NCBI GenBank assembly: GCA_029339195.1
Contig: JAPTJF010000836.1
Coordinates: forward strand, 1 to 10,409
DNA length: 10,409 bases
DNA from: Micractinium sp. NFX-FRZ
Lineage: Eukaryota; Chlorophyta; Trebouxiophyceae; Chlorellales; Chlorellaceae
Direction: 5' to 3'
Part shown: positions 1-8,900 of the stretch, piece by piece
Numbering within the stretch: position 1 is the stretch's first letter
How the letters are laid out: every line of letters begins with the position of its first letter
Notes under the pieces: generated by a model
Database searches by the model: none
The model's input: only the letters and a program-made list of their open reading frames with translations
What the model was told of the DNA's origin: nothing
Translations under genes and position numbers: made by a program

Positions 1-340
1 GCCCCCGACATGGGGGCCCACACCTCTGCTGGTTTCCTCAACCCACGCCCAAGGGCGTATTCTTCTTCTTCTTCTTCCCCTGGCGGCTGCAGGGGGCCTG
101 GGAGGCCGGCAGCTGGTCAATGCTCACGTGGCCAGCATCTGCAGGCCAGGCGCACGGCCAGCTGCGTCTGCCTCACCTGCTGCCAGGCTGGCGGCCAGCA
201 GCCGCCCCACCGCAGCCAGAGCAGCGCCAGCAACGCTCAACAGGGCTCAGCCGCAGGCGTCGACACACGGCGCCGTCACACAGGCCCAGGCCCCGTCAGC
301 AGGTGCTCTGTGCACTCCGCCCCCACAGCCATGGGGCATC
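1..340. other. Left flank / presumed recombinase 5' region, no gene seen
   Basis: This stretch lies upstream of the recombinase ATG at 341. It begins with a short inverted repeat (GCCCCC/GGGGGC, 1-17) and carries a TTC microsatellite at about 59-77. Open frames cross it only because stop codons are rare in this composition. The recombinase frame stays open back to about 128, but without an in-frame ATG. A pyrimidine-rich CCCCCACAG at about 320-328 could be a splice acceptor for a 5' leader exon. No TATA box or other clear promoter signal was seen. Confidence 0.4.
59..77 (+). repeat. TTC trinucleotide microsatellite
   Basis: About six TTC/TCT units run from the end of the first sequence line into the second. 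It is a simple repeat in the left flank, with no coding context. Confidence 0.8.
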
Positions 341-2294
341 ATGGCAGCCGAGCGCCAGGGCGTCAGCATGACACCCCACCTCATGCTGCAGCACGCCATG
401 GGAAACGCACTGGTGGGACGAGCCATGCACATCAGCAACCCAGCCAGCCAGCGCCTGGGGCTGGCAGAGGCTACCCAGCAGTGCACGACTGCAATGGCAG
501 AGGCAGCCGAGGTGCAGCGCATGGCTCACGTGGACTCCACAGTGCAGACTCGGCAGCGCATCGCTGCACAGTTCCAGCAGTTCCTCAGCCGCCAGCCGGC
601 TGAGCTGAGTGCAGACCTGCTGACAGCAGGCCCCGAGCACATTGTGTGGTTCTTCCAACAGGAGTACACCAAGCAGAACACAGGTGCGTGCGCTGCCGTG
701 GTGGCATAGGCTTTGCGTGTTGGACAAGGCGAGGATGGGTCTCAGCATGCTGCCAGCATCAGCCACTGCCAAGCCGTATGCGTGCGCAAACACTGAAACA
801 GAACGGCAAGCTTTCACACGCTGCACCCTTGTGTATGTGTTTTGCAGGCACCGTCCTGCCCAGCGGAGAGGCGGTAGCAGCACCCAACACTGTGGGCGGC
901 ATGGTATCTCATCTGTCCACCACCTTCAAGATTCTGGGCAGACAGGGCCCTTGGGATGAGGGCGCCCGCAAAGGCAACCCTACCGAATGCTCAACGGTGC
1001 AGCTTTGGAAGCGAGGCTACGGCCGGCACATGCGCTCCAAGGGGTATGCAGAGACATCAGCCATCCCCTGGGAGGAGGATGACGTGCATGCTCTGGTCGA
1101 TTGGCTGGTGGAGGAGTCAGATGAGCAGCAGCGGGAGGCAGCCGAGCAGCTGGCCTCAGGCACTCTGCACGAGGCCCTGCGTGCCACGGTCAGGGCGCTA
1201 TGCCTGGAGCGGGATGCCACCGCTGCAGTGTACCTGTGGGAAGGCCTGCAACGCGGCAAGGAGGCTGGGGCCCTGACCCGCTCAGACTTTGCTGACGAGC
1301 ATGGCCAGGAGGTGCTAGGCCGGCTGTCCTTCCTGCTCAGCTGCTCTCCTGAGAAACTGCGGGTAAGCAGGGGTTGCTGCAGCTCGCACGTTGCTGAAGC
1401 TCGCTTATGCACATGCAAGGGTAAGAGAGGGCCAGCGCTGCAGAACCAGGCTGGCACCGCTGCAGGTGCCTCTTCCTCTTCCGTCTCCATGAGGCAATGC
1501 TACTTGCCCCGTTAAGCTTCTTGATTCGTTTGCGGCCGACTAACCCTTGCTGCAGGTGGATGTGTACCCCAATGGTATGAAGCAGCACCCTTTGCAGCGG
1601 TGTGAAGAGCCTGTATGCTTTGAGACACACCCCTCAGTGCCGCTGCGGTACCAGTTCATCCCACGGCTGGAGCGGCTGCTGCGCTTGAGCGAGGCTGCTC
1701 AGCAGGAGTTCCCCAGCAAGCTGCTGGGCGTCACCCACTACCTGCTGCGCCCCACTACCAGGCCTGGAGACGAGTTTGCGGAGAAGCCCTGGTCTACCAG
1801 TGAGTGGGCAGGCAGGCTGCAGTGGGCGAGGGGAAGAACAGCAGCCTGCTGTGCAGCAGTGCTTGCACGGCTGCAATCCCAAGCAAGGGCGGCCTTGACT
1901 CCTGGCAGATCACATCGGCAGCATTCGAGCTGCCTGCTCCCAGTATCTAAGGACACAACAATGGTCTGCCTGTTCTCTCCCTTCTGCAGGTGGGATCTAC
2001 AGCCGCATTCTGGAGGCGGCCGAGAAGGCTGGCGTGTTCAGGGGCCAGACTCTGCACAGCTTCCGGCGGGGCGGCATGCAGCACCGCAAGTATGTGCTGG
2101 GGGAATCGTTTGAAGAGATTCAGAGGCAATCTCACATCAAGACGCCTTCTGTGGTAGACCGTTACCTGAGCCGCACCAGGCACAGCCTGCGCCTGGCTCA
2201 GCAAGCACTGAAGGTGCAGAGCGGTCGCCCAGCCAGCCAGCGCACGCTTGCGTTGCTGCAGGAGGAGGGGCTGCTGCCCAGCTCTGGCTCTTAA
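341..2294 (+). CDS. Tyrosine recombinase (integrase) of a DIRS/kangaroo-type element, 4 exons
   Basis: Exons are 341-683, 848-1362, 1556-1799 and 1990-2294. Introns are 164, 193 and 190 nt (phases 1, 0, 1) with GTGCGT, GTAAGC and GTGAGT donors and TGCAG-type acceptors. The joined frame is exactly 468 codons plus TAA. The N-terminal half (about residues 60-230) resembles the SAM-like core-binding domain of algal DIRS recombinases, including a GRQGPWDE..RKGNP block. The catalytic domain shows R250 (LQRGKEAG), K295, H390-x-x-R393 (LHSFRRGG), H416 (SHIKTP) and the Tyr nucleophile Y426 (VVDRYLSR), so the active site looks complete. In this family the enzyme inserts the circular cDNA by Tyr-linked strand exchange. 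ATG 341 is chosen as the first in-frame ATG; an upstream leader exon is possible. The gene converges on gag-pol. Confidence 0.88.
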
Positions 2295-2477
2295 AGTACA
2301 CAGCTATATAGCGAGACATATCCCTGCACTGCACTACTCTCTGCCTTATCACAAAGCTGTGCTGTGCCTGCTCACCTCCCTGCCAGACATGCCTGCCTTT
2401 GCCAGCTGCGAGCGTGACAAACGTGTGCATACTTTACAAGTAATGTACAATCAAGCCTGTGCTGCAGCAGCTAGCAA
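2295..2477. other. Convergent intergenic gap (183 nt) shared by both 3' ends
   Basis: This is the only spacer between the stop codons of the recombinase (+) and gag-pol (-). It is more AT-rich than its surroundings, with a CTATATAG stretch near 2304, and it should hold both 3' UTRs. A TGTAA signal is visible for the - strand gene. I saw none for the + strand gene, so its mRNA may run into the antisense of the methyltransferase exon. Confidence 0.6.
2434..2438 (-). terminator. TGTAA-type polyadenylation signal for gag-pol
   Basis: On the - strand this reads TGTAA, the usual poly(A) signal of Chlamydomonas and Volvox nuclear genes, about 40 nt past the gag-pol TGA at 2480-2478. A pentamer occurs often by chance; its position and the algal character of the DNA are what support it. 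Confidence 0.5.
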
Positions 2478-2946
2478 TCAGAGCGGGGCAGGGGGCAGGG
2501 GCAGCCACATGCTCTTGGGCCACACGATGAAAGCACAATTGATTTGATAGCGTGGCTCCTTGCAGGTGCCAGCGAGCTTGGGGACCCGGGGGCCTGCCCT
2601 GAAGAGGGTGCCCCGCAGCTCTGCCGTGTCCAGCCGCACCTCCGTTAGCACCACGCCCTGCTGCCGCAGCTGCATGAGCAACTGCTGCCAGTAGCGCGGC
2701 CAGACAGGGTACACCAGCGCTACGTCTGCTCTGTCACTGATCACCTTGCTGAGGATCTGGCCCATGCACTCAAAGGGGCCGTTGCACAGCCCCATGTGGC
2801 GCCGCCAGCGGGGGTTGCCAGTGTCTGCGTCCCAGTAGCAGTCCCAGCGCTGGGAGAATGCGTTGATGCCGCTGGTGCCGGGGCAGAACCAGCGAGAGAA
2901 GAAGAAGGGGACCTTGCTGGAGTAATCGTCAGCAAACAGGTCTACC
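2478..2946 (-). other. Dam-like methyltransferase-type domain with NGPF in place of NPPF
   Basis: The last exon opens with VDLFADDYSSK, then FCPGTSGINAF, then LCNGPFECMGQIL and LVYPVWPRYWQQLL. This order matches the domain after RNase H in DIRS and PAT elements that is related to phage-type Dam N6-adenine methyltransferases, whose catalytic motif is (D/N)PP(F/Y). Here residues 1257-1260 are NGPF, so the first Pro is lost, which is likely to weaken or abolish methyl transfer. The preceding intron 3153-2947 (207 nt, phase 2) is well supported, since it restores VDLFAD from HRRFT. Confidence 0.65.
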
Positions 2947-5900
2947 CTGCAAGAGGCATGGGCAGAGGAAGGAAGGAAGGAAGGAAGAGCAGGAGCCATG
3001 TAGTCACAGCATTGGCGACCGTGGTGTGCTGCCCCAGCGCCAGTCAAGCACGGCTATCTTCTCCACAGCTGCCGCCCAGCCCAAGGCTGCTATATGCATG
3101 AGTCTAGATGAGGTAGCAGCCAATGCAGGCAGGCACGTGCTCAGCCCTCTTACGTGAAGCGGCGGTGCTGCGTGGCCTCGAGGCTGCGCAGAGTGCTCAG
3201 CAGCAGCTCGAAGGCTGCCCTGCTCAGCAGCCACTGCGAGGCGTCCAGCAGCTTTGAGAGCAGGTCTGCCAGCTGCTGGGCAGGAGCGTCCCGGGGGAAC
3301 CACGCTGCCTCCAGCTCAGCGTCGAGCTGCTTGCACGTCTCCCACAGCCAGCGGGTGTAGGGGAAGGTGTGGGCGTTGCCCCCCTTGCCGTTGATGGTCG
3401 CTGCACCTGGCTGGCTGTCGGTCTGGTACTGCACTCGGCGGTGCTGCACCAGCTGTGGGGCTGCCTTGGCCAGGCCCTCCAGGACCAGGGCAGGGACGAT
3501 GATCTCCCTCACTGTGCTGGAGAACTCGGGACTGCGCAGCATCGGCAGCACCCAGTCTGGCCAGCTGCAGACAAAGCGGTCGCCGAGGCCTGCCTGCTGC
3601 AGCTCCCCGTTGGGCGTGTAGGCTGCAGCGGCAGGCCAGGTCTCCGTCAGCACGACAGATCCCCACAAGGCAGGGTGACTGCTCGTCTCCGGCTGCAAAG
3701 CAGGCTTCGTCAGCACGCAGCTGCATGCTCGTGCCTCCTCTTCGCCCTCAGCGCTTTGCCCCAAGCGTGTTCTCACCTGCTGCTCCAGAGTCGGAGGCGT
3801 CTCCGACCAGGATGAGGGAGGGCGTGCGCTTGAAGATGCGGGTGCCGTTGTACCGCTGCACCATGGAGACGCACCACTGCAGGGAGGTGCGCAGCTCATC
3901 CCGTGTGGGGAACAGCTCGTCCCAGCGCCCCTTGCCCACCATGGCCAGGTAGAGGCTGCGGGCCAGCAGCGGGGCAATGTCTACTGCCAGCAGGAAGGAC
4001 AGCAGCATGCCAGCCAGGCGTGCCAGGTCGCGGTCGGTAGCCTGGCTGTTGGGCTGCAGCAGCCGCTCAGCAAGGGCCACAAACCGCTCCAGCTTGTCCT
4101 GGGCACCCAGAACTTCAGGTGCTCGGTGTCCACCTCCAGCCCCAGGAAGCGCAGGCGCAGGGTGGGCCGCAGCTGGCACTTGTCGGGCCGCAGGTAGAAA
4201 CCCAGCGCTGCCAGCAGGCGCACCAGGGCCTCACACTGCAGCAAAGGGCGGGCAGACGAGCCTAGTGTGGGCATAAGCAGCAGTTACCCAGAGCGGCGTG
4301 ATTGCTCGCGCCACTTTGCAGTGCAGCAGCTGCATGCACCGGGGCATGCGCAGGTAGGGCAGACCTTGGCGCTAGGCATTCGGGCAACATCACTGCAACC
4401 TGGCAAGGCCCATGGAGCACAGCTGCACGCTTCACCTGGGCTTTGGCCTGGCCCTCTGTGCGAGCCCAGTTGGCCTGGTCGTCAATCATGAACGTCATCC
4501 TGACGCCCTGCTGGCGCACGGGGTGGAACACCTCCTGCATCCCCTCCGTGTACCAGCGGGGGGCAGGTGCCTGCAGTACCAGGGTGGCAGTGCCTCTTCA
4601 CCTCCCTGATGCAGGGGTCTACCCCTGCCTTGCACGCGCTCTGCCTTGCCTCTCTGCCAATCAAGCACTTCCTGGCACGCTCACCAGGCCAAAGGCGGGC
4701 ACGGTGAAGACGTAGTACTCGCCGTCCACGCAGATGCCCACATACTGCCAGTGGTCGGGGTGCAGGCTCCAGTGGTAGAAGCCGCTGGTGGCGTCCGTGC
4801 TGGTGCCGTAGTCCCCTTGCTCTAGGTACGTGCTCAGGTCCACCAGCTGCAGCACGGGATCCCACAGAGCGCCAGGGATGCGTCAGAGGCAGCGGCTCTG
4901 GCTCAGGTTGTGGGCAGGGTGCGCCCGCAGGCAAACCACACGCTCGCTGCCACAACAGTGGGTGGCATTGAGCAGCTAGGTTGGCAGCTGCCAGCGGCTG
5001 CAGACGCCACACCGGCGGGCCAGAGCTAGCTCACCCCTTCATACTTGAAGGCGATGTACTTGATGAAGAGGTTGACGTAGCCTGCGTCCAGCACCAGACG
5101 AGGCTTGCGCCCCTCCACGATGGCCACTCCTGGCAGGAGGGGCAAGGGTGAAGGGGCAGGGCAGATCTCAGCAGCATGCATGAGAGCTCAAGCGTTGCTA
5201 GTGATGGGCTCTCCTTCGCCCGGCGTGTTTGCAGCTGCCCAGGCTAAGGAGCTCAGCAGCAGCGTTCGAGCAGCGAGGTGCGGCACTTACCCAGGGGCAG
5301 CACCACGCGCGGGGGAAAGGGGAAGGGCCAGCGCTTGAGGGAGGTGGAGCGGTACAGCTTGCTCACTGCCTCCCGCCCAAACTGTCCGTTCTCCTCGAAG
5401 GAGCGGTGGTTTGGGAGGTGGACGGGCTGTGGGGTGTCAGCTGCAAGCACCGCAAAGAGTGTGGAGTGTGGCTAAGCTTGCAGGCAGTACAGAGCTGCAT
5501 TCCAGATGGGGACTGCCTTGTTGCGGCAACGGCATGCTAGCCAGGAGTGACAGCTCCCACCCTTTGTCAGCTCTTTGCCGGGGACCCACCGTTCAGGAGG
5601 CGCTGCACCGCCTCGGGACCATACACCTGGGTCAGGTGCCGGGTGATGCGCTCCACATTCTGCCTCCTGCGTGGGTGCTGCTGCTGCCCTGCTGAGTGGG
5701 GCCGCACAAACTCAAAGCGGCAGCCCTCTCTGATGCGCCGCAGCACTTCTTCTGCTGCCTTGCGCCGCTTGCCGTCAGGGCTGCGCAGCAGCCGCTCCCA
5801 CACAGGAAGCCTGCGGCGCAGGCCGTGGGCTACAAAGGCGTCAGGGTTAGGCAGCAGGTTTGCCAGCTGCTGCTCATATGCCTGCCAGTCAGCCTCCCCC

Positions 5901-8900
5901 CAGCCTGCCGCCAGCTGGTGAGCTTCTGGGTCTCTCAGGATGTCCAGCAGGCGCTCCACCTGAGCCAGGGCTTCCTCAGCCTCGGCGTCGCATTCTGCAG
6001 GCGTGCCCAGCTGCAAGGAGAGCGAAGGGCAAAGCGTGCTTGTGGTGGGAGCTGAGCAGGCACCCGGCTTGCCAGCTCAGCATGCATCAGCCGGCTGCCT
6101 GCGGTGCAGTCCGCTGGGAGCCACATTTCCAGGCGACACCAGGAGCGCTCTGGCTGTGCTAGTGAGGCAGGCTTACCGGTGGCAGCTGGTGGAAGGTCTC
6201 CCACTGCGACCGCTGCTCCGGGGATAGGTGGGCAGGCGGCTCGCCATGCCACGCTGCTGCGTGCGCTGCAGAGCCAGTGTCGGGCAGCAGCTCATCTTCC
6301 TCTCCATCACTGTCGCCTTGCAGCTGCAGTGGCTCCTCAAAGCCGCCGCTCGCTGCAGCTGCCTCAGCTGCCATTGCTGCGTGCTTCTCTTGCAGCTCTG
6401 CCATGGTGGCGTCTAGCTCAGCCTGCAGGTGACTCAGCTGCAGCTGCTCTGGTGTGCCAGCTGGCACCCTCGTGCTGCTCAGGCAGCTGAGCACGAGCAG
6501 CTGCTGCTGCAGCGCCAGAGGGTCTGCAGCACGATCAGGCAGCGGGTCTGCAGGCGCTGGCGAGGATTCGGCTGCCGGGGCGGGAGCCTGCTGCGGCTGA
6601 GGCACCCCTGCCAGCGGTTGCTGTTGCTGCAGCGGCGGCTGCTTCAGCTGGCGGGACTCTCGCCCTCCTCCCCTGGTTTCCACCGCCCTGCAAGCAGCCC
6701 AGCCGAGGCCTTGGGTTGTGTGTCAGTTGACGAGTTTGATTACAGGGTTCGGAGCCTTCTGCAGCAGCTCGCATGCGTGCCCGTTGCACTTCCTGGCGGC
6801 ACCAGCAATCTAATGTTCAGGTAGCAGCTATCTCCCGGCTGCTCACTCGAAGAGCTTCCTGTGCTCGAAGCGGCACTTGCCCGCTGGCCGGGTGCACCCG
6901 TTGGCGTTGTAGTCCAGGCAGCAATTGGCATCCCTCACTTGCTGGCGCTGGTCGTCGGTCAGCACCACGGCCCTTTCTAAGGGGCGCTTCTGCCCGCCCC
7001 TTCTGCTGCCGGTGCCGCTGCTGCCGCCGCCGCTGCTCGCCTTGGGGGCGCTGCGGTGGGAGGTGGCCATGTTCCGGGTCGCCTCCAGCATGAGCGCCGC
7101 GCTCCTGCGGCCAGCAGGCGATTGGGGGGAGGGACAGGTGGCTTGCAGTGAGTGGGGCTCAGGCGCCCCTTGCCACTCATGCGCAGATTACTGCCAGGCA
7201 ACAATTGGTTGTGCTCATTTTGCTCTGCATGCAGCCAGCCTGCGCATGCGGGTCGCCGGCTGGAGGGCTGGCAGACCGGCGGCAAGCAGGCTGTGGGCGC
7301 TTGCAGCGTGCGCCCTCTTGTGATCTGATGTGCTGCGTAGAAGCACGAAGGGCGCGATGCCTACCTGTCTCCCTTGACTTCCTTGTGCACCTTGCTGAGG
7401 TAGACGCACGCCGCCTCGACCACCATAGGCAGGCCAGTGTAGGGGCCGAAGCCAGGCATCTTGGCCGCCTCGGAGTAGATGTCGTGCGCAGCGCTTGCGG
7501 TCATCAGCTGCTCGTCCTGCGGCCCACCAGGTGGCAGCGAAGCGGAAGGCTGTGGAGGCGGCCATACTTGGGTTGTTCAAAGCTTCATGCAGGCTTGCAA
7601 ACAGGCTTGCCCGTGCTCGCAGATTCTCTCTGTTCAGCTAGGAGATGGTGGGCATAGAGCAACTTGTTCGGCTGGTGGCAGCAGCAGGCTGGGGGCATGC
7701 CTCTTGTTGCCCCGCGTGCCTCACCTTGCTGAAGACCACCGAGAAGCAGCCCTGGATTGCCAGGCACACTGGCTTGAGCACGGTGGAAGGTGCCAAGCTG
7801 TGCAGGATGCCGTTGGCAGCGTTGTCCACGCAGGTGGAGGCGGCCATGGCGATGGAGTCCCGCACAGAGTCCATGCCCTGCCAGGGAGGCGAGGAGACAC
7901 ATGCGGGTCAGTCCTCACTAGTGCTTCTGCTGAGAGGGCAATGTAGCTTGAGCAGGGGCTGGCTCCTCTCTCTGCCACGATCTGACGCGCTGCACTCGAC
8001 CAGTGCTGCTAAGCATTGCCAGGTCTACGCTTCGCAAGCGGCCGTGTTCATGGCTGGTGCTCAGGGGAGCTCACCTGGTCCAGGCTGCCCTTGGCGTTGG
8101 GGTGCTTGGCAGCCGTGGCCATGGGGATGAGCCGGGCCTTCACCTTGAGCTTGGCGTCGTGAGCTGCCATGGTGATCTGCGGCGGTCGGCAGAGGGAAGG
8201 GACGCCCGTGCACAGCAATCGTTGATGGTGGGTCTCTTGTCAATGCAAGCTCGAGGCGAGGTGCCTTGACTAGGAGGGAGCGACCCACACGCAGCTGGGG
8301 GCCATAGCGGTGGCAGGCAGCGGCTAGTATGCAGCAGGGGCCGCAGCGGTGGCAGGCAGCGACCCGCGTGCGGCTGGGGGCCACAGCTGTGGCAGGCAGC
8401 AACCGGCCAGCGGCTGGGGTGCCCCAGCGGTGACAAGGGGGACCAGCATGCGGCTGGGGTGCCACAGCGGTGGCAGGCAGCAACCAGCAAGCGGCTGGGG
8501 TGCCACTGCGGTGGCAGGCAGCAACCAGCAAGCGGCTGGGGTGCCACAGCGGTGGCAGGCAGCAACCAGCAAGCGGCTGGGGTGCCACAGCGGTGGCAGG
8601 GGTAACCAGCATGCGGCTGGGGTACCACAGCGGTGGCAGGGGGACCAGCATGCGGCTGGGGTGCCACAGCGGTGGCGGGCAGCAACCAGCCAGCTGCTGG
8701 GGAGCCACCAGGTGGCAGGGGGCAATCAGCATATGGTTGGGGTGCCACGGCGGAGGCAGCGGGTGACCAGCATGCGGCTGGGGTGCTCCCCTGAAGCGGC
8801 AGGGGTGACCAACATGCGGCTGGGGCGCCCCAGCGGGGCAGGAAGTGCTGGCCTGGAGCATAGCGCCCCAGCCTCAATGCGGGAATGGAGCTGCGAAGCT

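Noticed and set aside
128..340. N-terminal extension of the recombinase from a GTG at 128
   Set aside because: GTG is not a normal start in algal nuclear genes. The extension is low-complexity Ala/Pro/Arg, and the first in-frame ATG is at 341.
3623..3696. Acceptor TTTGCAG at about 3695-3690 for the RNase H intron
   Set aside because: Its phase does not match the donor at 3776. The acceptor ending at 3623 matches and gives the expected RNase H sequence.
3367..3952. Several + strand open frames opposite RT/RNase H
   Set aside because: They are shadows of the - strand coding exons in GC-rich DNA, without recognisable domains.
4100..4134. A 35-nt intron (GTGGAC...CCCAG) that would explain the RT frame change
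   Set aside because: It is far shorter than the other introns (about 114-1090 nt), and it would remove residues (VDTEHLKFWVP) that fit the conserved RT palm.
8290..8836. CRISPR-like array
   Set aside because: Units are directly adjacent with no unique spacers, units vary in length and sequence, and the setting is a eukaryotic intron.
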